Positions 38,816 to 47,199 of a stretch of 64,000 bases of DNA are shown one piece after another; within the stretch, counting starts at the first letter, position 1; the number at the start of each line of letters is the position of its first letter. Position numbers and translations under genes: made by a program. The notes beneath the pieces are model-generated. The model was not told the origin of the DNA, did not search any database, and worked only from the letters and a program-made list of their open reading frames with translations. Source of the stretch: CAYYMD01 sp964472875 (GTDB taxonomy: Bacteria > Planctomycetota > Phycisphaerae > SM23-33); NCBI GenBank assembly GCA_964472875.1, contig CAYYMD010000007.1:4313-68312 (forward strand), read 5' to 3'.

Positions 38816-39193
38816 ATGGCAGAAAAACATCAGGTTTACAAGTGTCAGGTATGCGGCATCGTTGCCGAGGTGCTCGACGCCGGCGAAGGTCAACTCGTCT
38901 GCTGCAATCAACCCATGGAGCTCATGGAAGAACAAACCGACGATATTACGCAGGAAAAGCACGTTCCCTGGATTCAGAAGACCGACGACGGCGTCAAGGT
39001 GACCATCGGTAAGGCGGCGCTGCACCCGATGGAAGAGAAGCACTATATAGAATGGATTGAACTGGCCGCCGACGGTAAGGTATATAAGCAATACCTCAAG
39101 CCGCAAGATGCGCCCGAGGCGACGTTCCAGGTACAGGCCGAGGACGTATCGGCCCGCGAGTTCTGCAACGTACACGGCCTTTGGAAAGGATAA
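38816..39193 (+). CDS. Superoxide reductase (desulfoferrodoxin)
   Basis: Reduces superoxide to peroxide without making O2, an anaerobe strategy. 125 residues with both iron sites: the desulforedoxin centre (C10, C13, C29, C30) and the catalytic centre II ligands H49, H70, H76, C117 and H120. The EKHVP loop (E47, K48) at the active site is intact. The two-iron form is made. Needs an electron donor such as rubredoxin; none is encoded next to it. Confidence 0.96.
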   Translation: MAEKHQVYKCQVCGIVAEVLDAGEGQLVCCNQPMELMEEQTDDITQEKHVPWIQKTDDGVKVTIGKAALHPMEEKHYIEWIELAADGKVYKQYLKPQDAPEATFQVQAEDVSAREFCNVHGLWKG

Positions 39194-39195
39194 TT

Positions 39196-39711
39196 ATGAT
39201 AGACAAAAAAATAGAAGATGCGTTCAACAAGCAGATAAACGCCGAGACATTTTCGGCCTACCTTTACTGGTCGGCGGCGGCGTATTTCGATTCCATAAAT
39301 CTTCCGGGCTTCGCCAACTGGATGACTTGCCAGGCGCAGGAAGAAATGGCTCACGCAATGAAATTCTACCACCACATCAATGAGCGTGGCGGACGCGTGA
39401 TACTGGAGGCGATAGACGCCCCCGACACCGAATGGGACTCGGCGGTTGCGGTTTTCGAAGCGGCATACGCGCACGAAAAATATATAACCGGCAGAATTAA
39501 CGATCTTGTGGAGTTGACAGCGGCCGAGAAAGACCACGCAGCCGGACCGATGCTGCAATGGTTTGTCGCCGAGCAGATAGAGGAAGAGAGTTCGGCCGAC
39601 GAGATACTTCAGAAGCTGAAGATGATAGGCGACGCAAAGGCGCCGCTGCTTATGCTGGACCGGGAACTGGCCGGTAGGGAATTTTCACCCGCCCAGGACG
39701 AAGGAGAATAA
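39196..39711 (+). CDS. ftn: Ferritin
   Basis: 171 residues of bacterial non-haem ferritin: diiron ligand Glu in the INAETFSAYLYWSAAAYF helix, the E-x-x-H pair in AQEEMAHAMKF, and VEEQIEEE-type motif (VAEQIEEESSADEIL). The ATG at 39196 follows GGAAAGG, and the gene lies 2 bases after the superoxide reductase stop. It stores iron and so limits Fenton chemistry. Confidence 0.94.
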   Translation: MIDKKIEDAFNKQINAETFSAYLYWSAAAYFDSINLPGFANWMTCQAQEEMAHAMKFYHHINERGGRVILEAIDAPDTEWDSAVAVFEAAYAHEKYITGRINDLVELTAAEKDHAAGPMLQWFVAEQIEEESSADEILQKLKMIGDAKAPLLMLDRELAGREFSPAQDEGE

Positions 39712-39713
39712 AA

Positions 39714-40199
39714 ATGGCAATTACATTCAGTGCAGATGAAATATTTGAGATGGCCGAAAAGATTGAGCGGGACGGCGCGAAGTTTTACAAAACCGCCGCT
39801 GAAATGGCCAACGGTGAGACAGGGACAATGCTTGAGCATTTGTCCGAGATGGAAATGAACCACGAGAAAACCTTCGCACAAATGCGTGCTGAACTGAATA
39901 AGCTCGAAAAGCAACCCACCGTGGCCGATGTGGACAAGGATGCAGCTTTGTACCTGCAGTCGCTGGTTGAGGGTAAAATCTTCATGAACGACCCGACAAC
40001 GTTCTATGACGGTTCGCAGACTCTGGAAGATGTGTTCAGATTCGCCATCGGAATAGAAAGAGACTCCATCGTCTTCTACCAGGGGATGAAGGCGCTTGTC
40101 CCGAATGAGGCCGGAAAAGGAAAACTTGATGACATCATCAAGGAAGAATACGGCCACATTAATACAATTAACGCCGAGTACCGAAAGATTACCCAGTAA
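39714..40199 (+). CDS. Rubrerythrin-like ferritin-fold protein
   Basis: 161 residues, four-helix diiron protein. The paired motifs EKIERDGAKFYKTAAE, EMEMNHEKTF, GIERDSIVFYQGM and EEYGHI supply the carboxylates and histidines of a rubrerythrin-type site. The rubredoxin-like C-terminal domain of true rubrerythrin is absent, so it is an erythrin-like form. Probably a peroxide or oxygen scavenger. Starts 2 bases after ferritin. Confidence 0.88.
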   Translation: MAITFSADEIFEMAEKIERDGAKFYKTAAEMANGETGTMLEHLSEMEMNHEKTFAQMRAELNKLEKQPTVADVDKDAALYLQSLVEGKIFMNDPTTFYDGSQTLEDVFRFAIGIERDSIVFYQGMKALVPNEAGKGKLDDIIKEEYGHINTINAEYRKITQ

Positions 40200-40221
40200 G
40201 CCAACAAGGTGGAGTAGCCGA

Positions 40222-41433
40222 ATGAGTGAGGTTTTTCGAGCCGAAAAGATCACCGACCACGTGTGGTGGGTAGGCGCGATCGACTGGGGCGTGAGGAATT
40301 TTCACGGCTACCTGACTTCGCGCGGAACCACTTACAATGCGTATCTTATACAGGCCGACAAGCTCACACTCGTCGATACGGTCAAAGCCCCCTTCTTCGA
40401 CGAGATGATGGCGCGGATATCATCCGTCGTGGAGCCGGACAAGATAGATTACATCATATCCAACCACGCCGAGATGGACCACAGCGGCGCCCTGCCGGCC
40501 ACCATCGATGCTGTCGGGCCTGAGAAAGTATTCGCCTCCAAAATGGGCGCAAAAGCGCTGAACGAACATTTTGCCATAGGCGAGCGGATAACGGCCGTCG
40601 GTGACGGAGACAGTCTCGACCTCGGCGGCGTAAACGCGACATTCCTCGAGACCAAAATGTGCCACTGGCCGGACAGCATGGTCACTTACCTGCACGAGGA
40701 TAAACTGCTCCTGTCGCAGGATGCCTTCGGTGAGCACCTGGCCAGTTATGAAAGGTTCGCCGACCAGTTAGACCGCGACGTGGTGGACTACGAAGCGAAA
40801 AAATACTACGCCAATATCCTCATGCCGCTGTCGAAATTCATAAAGCGCTCGCTGCAAAAAGTGCAGGAATCCGGCGTGAAACTGGACGCAGTTGCGCCGG
40901 ACCACGGGCCAATATGGCGCGGCGAGGACATAAACCGCATCGTTTCCGCCTACGCCGGATGGGCCGAACGGAAGACGGCCGACAAGGCGGTGATAATTTA
41001 CGACACCATGTGGAACTCCACGAACCTCATGGCGCGGGCGATAGCTGAGGGCATCGCCGCCGAAGGGACCGAAACCGTTCTCATGCCTACGCGGAGTTGC
41101 CACCGCAGCGACATCGCCACGGAGGTCCTCGACGCTGCGGCGCTGCTGGTCGGCTCGCCGACGATTAACAACGAAATATTCCCCACGGTGGCCGACGCCA
41201 TGTGCTACCTCAGGGGCCTTCGCCCCGAAGGTCTTGTCGGCGCGTCGTTCGGCTCCTACGGCTGGGGCGGTGAAGCTCCACAGATATTGCAACAAATGCT
41301 CGAAGATATGCGGGTCGATATCGTCGACGATGCCCTTAAGGTCAAATACGTTCCCACCGACGATGACCTGGTCGCATGCAGGGAACTGGGCAAAAAAGCC
41401 GCAGAAAAAATTAAGCAGAAACTGAGCGAATAA
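40222..41433 (+). CDS. Flavodiiron protein (A-type flavoprotein, FprA)
   Basis: 403 residues from the ATG at 40222 (GGTGGAG upstream). The metallo-beta-lactamase-like domain has the diiron ligand set starting H82-x-E84-x-D86-H87 (NHAEMDHSG), and the C-terminal flavodoxin domain (VIIYDTMWNSTNLMARAI) binds FMN. Reduces O2 to water, or NO to N2O, using electrons from a rubredoxin or, plausibly, the reductase encoded next. Cytosolic. Confidence 0.95.
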   Translation: MSEVFRAEKITDHVWWVGAIDWGVRNFHGYLTSRGTTYNAYLIQADKLTLVDTVKAPFFDEMMARISSVVEPDKIDYIISNHAEMDHSGALPATIDAVGPEKVFASKMGAKALNEHFAIGERITAVGDGDSLDLGGVNATFLETKMCHWPDSMVTYLHEDKLLLSQDAFGEHLASYERFADQLDRDVVDYEAKKYYANILMPLSKFIKRSLQKVQESGVKLDAVAPDHGPIWRGEDINRIVSAYAGWAERKTADKAVIIYDTMWNSTNLMARAIAEGIAAEGTETVLMPTRSCHRSDIATEVLDAAALLVGSPTINNEIFPTVADAMCYLRGLRPEGLVGASFGSYGWGGEAPQILQQMLEDMRVDIVDDALKVKYVPTDDDLVACRELGKKAAEKIKQKLSE

Positions 41434-41494
41434 ATCCGGTTAGCCGAAGACCATAAACATTCTCGACAGGAAGGACGCCTGTACCTACCTGAAC

Positions 41495-42511
41495 ATGTCG
41501 TTGGAAACGAGCACAATCGACATAAATAACGGTTCCCTGCGCATAGATGTTAAGCAGGGCAAGTCCCTTTTCCGGGCGCTGAAGGAAAAGGGCATATCGC
41601 TGCCGTCGGCCTGCGGCGGCGTAGGCCAGTGCGGCTATTGCCGGCTCAAGACACTAAGCGAGGTCGGCCCGCCCACCGAAGCCGAAAAACGCCACCTCGA
41701 ACCCGAGCAACTGGAATCCGGCGTGCGGCTCAGTTGCCAGATAACCGTCACCGGCGACGTGGCCGTGGAAATACCCCCAAAATATCTGAAGATCGGCAAA
41801 TTCCGCGGCCGGGTCGAACAGATAAGCAACCTTACATACGACATCAGGCACATCGTTATCAAACTCATCGAACCGCAGAGCATAAAATTTTTCCCCGGCC
41901 AGTACGTTAACCTTGTCGTACCACCTTACCGTCTCAGCCGCGAGCCCGTCGAACGCGCATACAGTATGTGCAATCCACCTTCGGCCGACGACCGGGTGGA
42001 ACTCATCGTCCGCCTTGTGCCCGGCGGCATCGGGACTACATGGATATTCGAGGAACTAACCGAAGGCGACGAGGTAAAGTTCATCGGCCCGTTCGGAGAC
42101 TTCCACCTGAGCCGCTCTACGAGAGATATGATATGGATCGCCGGCGGGTCGGGCATGGCGCCGTTCTGGTCGATGATCCGCCACATGAAGGAAAAAGGCA
42201 TTGATAGAAAGACGACTTACTTTTTCGGCGCGGTGCAGCGAAGGGATCTGTTCCTCACCGATGAGTTACAGCAGTTGCAGCGCGAACTGGAGTGGTTCAC
42301 ATTCATACCTGCCCTTTCGGCCCCGGAGCCGGCGGATAACTGGGACGGAGAAACGGGACTGATAACCGAAGTACTCGACCGCATGGTTCCCGACGCCTCG
42401 GGCATGGAGGTTTACCTGTGCGGATCGCCGGGAATGATCGATGCGGGGCTCGACGTTCTCAGGCGCAAAAACATAGCCGAGGAATTTATTTTCTTCGACA
42501 AGTTTATATAG
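41495..42511 (+). CDS. [2Fe-2S]/FAD/NAD(P)H oxidoreductase, NqrF-like, soluble
   Basis: 338 residues. The N-terminal plant-type ferredoxin domain has C40, C46, C49 and C81. The following FAD domain has the RxYS motif (ERAYSM), and the NAD domain has GGSGMAPFWSM and YLCGSPGMID. There is no membrane helix, unlike NqrF. From its place, it probably feeds electrons from NAD(P)H to the flavodiiron protein, superoxide reductase or rubrerythrin-like protein; this is inference. A weak Shine-Dalgarno distance (AGGAAGGA about 20 bases upstream) leaves the start slightly uncertain. Confidence 0.9.
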   Translation: MSLETSTIDINNGSLRIDVKQGKSLFRALKEKGISLPSACGGVGQCGYCRLKTLSEVGPPTEAEKRHLEPEQLESGVRLSCQITVTGDVAVEIPPKYLKIGKFRGRVEQISNLTYDIRHIVIKLIEPQSIKFFPGQYVNLVVPPYRLSREPVERAYSMCNPPSADDRVELIVRLVPGGIGTTWIFEELTEGDEVKFIGPFGDFHLSRSTRDMIWIAGGSGMAPFWSMIRHMKEKGIDRKTTYFFGAVQRRDLFLTDELQQLQRELEWFTFIPALSAPEPADNWDGETGLITEVLDRMVPDASGMEVYLCGSPGMIDAGLDVLRRKNIAEEFIFFDKFI

Positions 42512-42523
42512 AGGTCAGCGGCC

Positions 42524-42973
42524 ATGGATGACTCCACAGATAACAAAAAACCCGACCAGCGGATGAGGGTCGGCGAACTCAGCGGCGACGGCTTCCTCGG
42601 CGACGACGACAGGAACGTAGAGAAAATCATCAGCGACGACGAGCGGAAGGTGAGCGAACTGGGTCTGTCAAATCGCGAAATCGCCGAGACCCTGAAGCAA
42701 ATCCTGCGCACGGCCATGGACGCCCAGGGCAAACCCGTCGAGGTCCGCCCAAATCTGACGGCCGTTTATCGCGAGGCGAGGGGGCAAATACCCTGCCCGT
42801 GGCCCAACTGCGGCGTGTTCGATAAGGGACAGGTGGAACTGAGCGACGAATCCACAGGGCGGACATATATTATCACCCCCCTTTCGGTGCACATGATAGG
42901 CATCCACGGCTTCTACCAGGGCATTGGGAGCAAATATCGCATCGAACCCGCCGATATCGCTAAACTGCTCTAA
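42524..42973 (+). CDS. Conserved hypothetical protein at the end of the defence operon
   Basis: 149 residues, hydrophilic, no signal. It starts 12 bases after the reductase, so it is cotranscribed. The N-terminal 45 residues are acidic and probably unstructured. The C-terminal domain has Cys-Pro-Trp and Cys (CPWPNCGVFDKG) and an ending with LSVHMIGIHGFYQGIGSKYRI, including two His, which could form a metal site. I do not recognise a named family. Confidence 0.7.
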   Translation: MDDSTDNKKPDQRMRVGELSGDGFLGDDDRNVEKIISDDERKVSELGLSNREIAETLKQILRTAMDAQGKPVEVRPNLTAVYREARGQIPCPWPNCGVFDKGQVELSDESTGRTYIITPLSVHMIGIHGFYQGIGSKYRIEPADIAKLL

Positions 42974-42982
42974 ATCCGATAA

Positions 42983-42998
42983 CCAATTGAATAATTGG
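42983..42998. terminator. Small hairpin between convergent genes
   Basis: CCAATT-GAAT-AATTGG, a perfect 6-base stem in the 31-base gap between the stops at 42973 and 43005. Weak and AT-rich; a bidirectional stop signal is possible but unproven. Confidence 0.2.
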
Positions 42999-43004
42999 GC
43001 CGTT

Positions 43005-45761
43005 CTACTTTTCCGTCAGTTCTATAATTAGCGGCTCGTCGGGCGCCGGTGGTTGACGAGTGAATTTTTTGCATAAATCAAAATATATACATGATGGCTT
43101 GTCGTGTGGGTATTTTTTGTGCAGGTGTTCGAAAACTTCGGCCGCGCCGGCGAAGTCACCCTGCTGGTACATTTCTACACCGCGTGTAAATTCATCGGCC
43201 AGTTTTGTCGATTCTCCCTCGCCGACCTCGTCCTGGGCTATTACGCTCCACAGACGAACGGGCTCATCCTTGCCCACGACCTTTACAAGACCCAACGGCC
43301 TGGCCGGCGCCTCGTCAACGGCGGCAGCATATGTATGCCCGGTAATGAGTATGCCGGTCCCAAAGTATTTATTGGCCGACTCCAAGCGGCTGGCCAGGTT
43401 CACGCAGTCGCCGATGGCGGTGTAGTCCATCCTGCCGGTTGAGCCGCAGTTGCCGACCATCGCCTCTCCGCTGGCAAGGCCGATGCGGCATGACAGGTTC
43501 ACCGGCCCGCCCGTCTCTCTGGCAAGTGACCTGTTCACCTGGGCCAGTTCCGTCCGGCACGCCACGGCCGCTCGTATCGCACGGGCGGCATGGTCGTCCT
43601 GGGGAACCGGAGCACCAAAAAGCGCCAGTATCCCGTCGCCAAGGAACTTGTTCAGGTAGCCGCCGCAGGTATCCTGGATAATCTCTGTCATGGAATCGAA
43701 ATATCTGTTCAACACCTTTACAGTGTCCTGCTCGCCGAGGCGTTCGGCCAGGTTGGTGAACCCGGCCAGGTCAGAAAAGAAACACGTCAGCACTCGCCGC
43801 TGGCCTCCCAGTTGCGCCAGTTGCGGGCTCTCTATGAGCCGGTCCACAAGCACGGGCGAAAGGGCATGGGCGAACATGCCGCGGATGCGCCGCTTGGCCC
43901 GTTCCTCCAGAAGCAGCCGCCCGGCCGTAACCACAACCAGCACTACTATCGCAACAAGAATCGGCGCCGAGAGCGTCAGCAGTATGCCCCACCGCCCAAA
44001 CACGATGGCCGCATCGAACACCGCATAGGCGGCAGCCAGCACCAGCGCCACTGGTGCTGCCCACACGGTAGGCGACCACGTTGCAATCACGGCCGTGGCG
44101 ACGCCGAGAAGGATTATCGCCAGCATGTCCCAGCCAAGACCAGCGCGGCGGATAAATTGACCGGTTATTATAGAACCGGCGATTTGAGAGTTGACCTCTA
44201 CGCCGGGCATTCGTTCGGCGGCTGGCGTGGGGACAAAATCGGCTGCACCCGTGGCCGTGGAGCCGATGATGCATATTTTACCGTCCAGCCGCTCGCGCAA
44301 TTTTTGCTCGTCCGCCCGGCATTGGCGAAGTATCTCCGCGTTACGGCTTTTGATTTCCGCCAGCTGCGCCTCGATGCTTCTGATTCGTCGCACTGAAGCG
44401 TCGTTATCGTCGGCGCCCTGAAGATAAAAATCGAGATTGTTGGCAACTTCGCTTACTGCCTTGTCTATGCGGTTCTCGATTTTGGCTTCGTTGGAGCGGA
44501 TATCGGAAAGCCGCCGGCTTATTTGCTCAACTTCATCCGGCCGGTAGAGCATCGCCCGGTAGCGCCTCGCCTGTGCGGCGGTCCGCTTTTGATAAATCTC
44601 ATCCGCCCGGGCGAAGAGCTTCAAAAGGTCTGATTGTTTGAGTACGCGGGCCAGTTCAACCTGCAGCAGGCGGGCGCGGCGATGGTTTCGCTGTATTTTC
44701 TGGCGATTTCGCCAGATTACACCAGGGGCAGTGATGGGAACCCGCCCGGCGGCGGAGGTTGACGGCTTTGACCAGTTCACGAGCATCCCGCCGCGATGGG
44801 TAGTAGGAATCCGTCGGGTGAAACCATCGTCGAACCGCAGAATAATGTCGTGGCTGTCGGCGTCGGCGCCGATTTCATACTCTCCGCCGTGTTCGGCAGC
44901 CAGGCACTCGGCCGCCAGCGTCAGCGAGAGGTGAGGCCAGAGTTTTTCCTCCGCCCGTGCAAACAGTTCTATACGCCTCATCACGCCGTCGACATCCGGC
45001 GAGAATGTGACAAAACCGCAACCGTCGCACGCTGCCGCGAATGTCACAAGCGGCGGTATCATAGCCGAAGACGGAAACCATAACCCCTCCATGCTGCGCG
45101 GCGTGATACTGAACTTCTTCAACTCCTCAACTGCGCGATATCGCAGATATGCCTTCGCGTGACTTTTTGTGTTACCGGCGCCGTCAATTTTACCCGTGAC
45201 CGATTCAAAACTGATTTTCGGATTATCGCGAACCAGTCGGCGCAGGCGCTTTTGTGCTTCGGTCAAATCGCTTCCTTTTCGCCCGAGAGACTCGACATGC
45301 ATGGCAAGAATAACCTGGCCATCGCGGGTTATCGCCTCGGTCAGTTCGGCATCGTCGAAGACCGGCTGGGGCGGGGCATCGCCGAGCAGCGGTTGCATGG
45401 TCGGCGAATAAATATCCATCTCGTCGCTGACGTAGCGTTTGTCCTGGGGGTCCGGTAGGATTATGTCCAGCGCAATCGACTCCGCCCCACAACGGTGAAG
45501 CACGTCTATGATTCCCCCCAGTTGCCGCCGCGGCCAGGGCCATCGGCCGAGCTGCTCCAGCGAGTTGTCGTCAATCACAATCCGCGTAATCTGCTGCCGG
45601 GGAGCACCGCGGGGAAAGTGCCTGAAGCGGAAATCGACGGCCTGAAGTTCCAATCGTTCATCAAAACCGAAAAAGTGTATCACCGCTACCAAGCAAACGG
45701 CCGCCAGCCCGAGCATGAACACGACCCATTTGCGAGACCATTTTGCTGAATTTCCGGACAT
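43005..45761 (-). CDS. CHASE2-domain class III adenylate cyclase
   Basis: 918 residues. A helix at about 12-32 is followed by a periplasmic CHASE2 sensor (about 35-545, with the DNSLEQLGRWPWPR and SIALDIILPDP motifs and an internal coiled region around 380-500). Three membrane helices follow (about 555-645), then a class III cyclase domain (about 680-850) with metal Asp residues in FFSDLAGFT and FLGDGILALFG, the preceding Lys of NKFLGDG that favours adenine, and GDCVNLASRLES. The last 60 residues are a TPR-like unit. It makes cAMP in response to an envelope signal. Last gene of the minus-strand operon. Confidence 0.93.
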   Translation of the reverse strand: MSGNSAKWSRKWVVFMLGLAAVCLVAVIHFFGFDERLELQAVDFRFRHFPRGAPRQQITRIVIDDNSLEQLGRWPWPRRQLGGIIDVLHRCGAESIALDIILPDPQDKRYVSDEMDIYSPTMQPLLGDAPPQPVFDDAELTEAITRDGQVILAMHVESLGRKGSDLTEAQKRLRRLVRDNPKISFESVTGKIDGAGNTKSHAKAYLRYRAVEELKKFSITPRSMEGLWFPSSAMIPPLVTFAAACDGCGFVTFSPDVDGVMRRIELFARAEEKLWPHLSLTLAAECLAAEHGGEYEIGADADSHDIILRFDDGFTRRIPTTHRGGMLVNWSKPSTSAAGRVPITAPGVIWRNRQKIQRNHRRARLLQVELARVLKQSDLLKLFARADEIYQKRTAAQARRYRAMLYRPDEVEQISRRLSDIRSNEAKIENRIDKAVSEVANNLDFYLQGADDNDASVRRIRSIEAQLAEIKSRNAEILRQCRADEQKLRERLDGKICIIGSTATGAADFVPTPAAERMPGVEVNSQIAGSIITGQFIRRAGLGWDMLAIILLGVATAVIATWSPTVWAAPVALVLAAAYAVFDAAIVFGRWGILLTLSAPILVAIVVLVVVTAGRLLLEERAKRRIRGMFAHALSPVLVDRLIESPQLAQLGGQRRVLTCFFSDLAGFTNLAERLGEQDTVKVLNRYFDSMTEIIQDTCGGYLNKFLGDGILALFGAPVPQDDHAARAIRAAVACRTELAQVNRSLARETGGPVNLSCRIGLASGEAMVGNCGSTGRMDYTAIGDCVNLASRLESANKYFGTGILITGHTYAAAVDEAPARPLGLVKVVGKDEPVRLWSVIAQDEVGEGESTKLADEFTRGVEMYQQGDFAGAAEVFEHLHKKYPHDKPSCIYFDLCKKFTRQPPAPDEPLIIELTEK

Positions 45762-45828
45762 GCCGATAGTCTAATCTCCCCCCGCCCGTCGGCCAAGATG
45801 ATTTAAATGACAATAGCTATAGGGGTTA

Positions 45829-46632
45829 TTATTCCCCGGGCGTTATATAATAACCATTTTCGCTGCCGTTCGGACTGCTGTGGGAAGAGGATGACAAGAA
45901 GGGGCGAAGATTATTTAATGGCCTTGTACCACTTGGGCCGAATACTCCCCTGCCGCTGCCATTATTGATTTGATTAAACCTTTCCGGTCCGGTCAGTCCT
46001 CCTAAAACATCAAGAAGGTTTACGGCAAAGTTATGCTTGGCAAGATTTACCGGTAGGGGTTTGTTACCCGTGGTGGTTTCGCCCGGCCGTATTGTCTGAC
46101 TGCCCCGCGGGCCTACGACGTTAAGATTGCCCTCGGCGCTTCGGCCAAGAACACCGAAGTCACCGCCGAAGTTGACAATTGGCTGAGAGCCGCGAACGCT
46201 CAGCGTGGCCACCGGCGTGGACACACGGAAATCGTTGGGCTTTTCGGCGCTTTCGACCTCGGCCTCAACCTTGCCGTATTTGAGCCCCAGGTCTGTATTG
46301 ACGACTTCCTGCTTCTGGCGAAACTGTCCTATGCCGACCTTGGTCGCCCTGTCTATGGTAACCTCCGCCTGCTCGGCGAACTTCAAAACAACTTTGGCCT
46401 TTAGACCGGTGCGTATAAGCGTGGTTTCGCTCAGTTCGTCGCCTTCTTTAAGCGGCTGCCAATTCTGGCCCTCGCCGGGCAGAAGTTTCTCCGCCGGCGG
46501 CGAAACCGATACGACCGCAACCTTCCCGGCCGATTTGTCTTTATTTTTCTCGGTATCCTGTTCTTCTTCCGCGGCGACGGCCGGGAACGACAGGGCCAGC
46601 ACTGCGCAAATTATTATCGTAAGATTTTTCAT
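45829..46632 (-). CDS. FecR-domain periplasmic protein
   Basis: 267 residues with an N-terminal signal peptide (cleavage after about residue 20, PAVAAEEE). Residues about 55-165 have the FecR pattern: LKEGDELSETTLIRTGLKAKVVLKFAEQ, LKYGKVEAEVESAEKPNDFRVSTPVATLSVRGS. The tail is Asn/Gly/Pro-rich. FecR domains with this layout occur in periplasmic ligand-presenting proteins and often accompany CHASE2 cyclases. The gene lies between the lipoprotein gene (no gap) and the cyclase gene (67 bases). Confidence 0.88.
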   Translation of the reverse strand: MKNLTIIICAVLALSFPAVAAEEEQDTEKNKDKSAGKVAVVSVSPPAEKLLPGEGQNWQPLKEGDELSETTLIRTGLKAKVVLKFAEQAEVTIDRATKVGIGQFRQKQEVVNTDLGLKYGKVEAEVESAEKPNDFRVSTPVATLSVRGSQPIVNFGGDFGVLGRSAEGNLNVVGPRGSQTIRPGETTTGNKPLPVNLAKHNFAVNLLDVLGGLTGPERFNQINNGSGRGVFGPSGTRPLNNLRPFLSSSSHSSPNGSENGYYITPGE

Positions 46633-47190
46633 TTATCCGCCCTCCGGTATTTTCAGGTCATCGGGCACGCGCCCGTATTCCATGTACGCACCGGCCCGAC
46701 CCAGCACCGCAATGAACTCCATGCCTGTTACGCTCGTGTTGGCCAGGCCTTCTGCCATTATACGCTGATACTGCAATTCCCGCAGGCAGTACCGGCAGGA
46801 AGGACCCGTCAAATGTAGAATTATACCGCCGTCAATCCCGCACGCCTGGTAAATCATGTACGCCAGTTGCCCCCTGTTAAGCGGCTTGTTTGCGTTGTAA
46901 GTCCATCCGCCGGGAATAATTTCCTTACCGTGCAACATTTCCACTCGCTGGGCGAAATTCCCGGCGGGGTCTTTTTCTTGCAGCAGAAACAGCAATCCCC
47001 TCATGGCGTCGTTCTGAGTGACGGTGGGAGTAGACGACATGCGGTCGAGAAAACCAGGCGAACTTTCTGCCTCAGGCAGCGTTGCCTCGGGCTTGTCTAT
47101 GCGGGGCTCGCCGCTGTGCGCGCATCCGCCCGCCAAAACCATAGAGGCCGCTGATATCACGATAACACTTAATGTTCGAACTATTTTCAT
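46633..47190 (-). CDS. Putative lipoprotein of unknown function
   Basis: 185 residues with a signal peptide ending in LAGGC, so a lipid-modified Cys is likely. The mature part has a helical segment and a short NKPLNRGQLAYMIYQACG stretch similar to S-layer-homology repeats, then GPSCRYC, a Cys-x-x-Cys pair. It ends right at the start of the FecR gene. Cell-envelope location is expected; function not known. Confidence 0.75.
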   Translation of the reverse strand: MKIVRTLSVIVISAASMVLAGGCAHSGEPRIDKPEATLPEAESSPGFLDRMSSTPTVTQNDAMRGLLFLLQEKDPAGNFAQRVEMLHGKEIIPGGWTYNANKPLNRGQLAYMIYQACGIDGGIILHLTGPSCRYCLRELQYQRIMAEGLANTSVTGMEFIAVLGRAGAYMEYGRVPDDLKIPEGG

Positions 47191-47199
47191 CGCTGTCTT

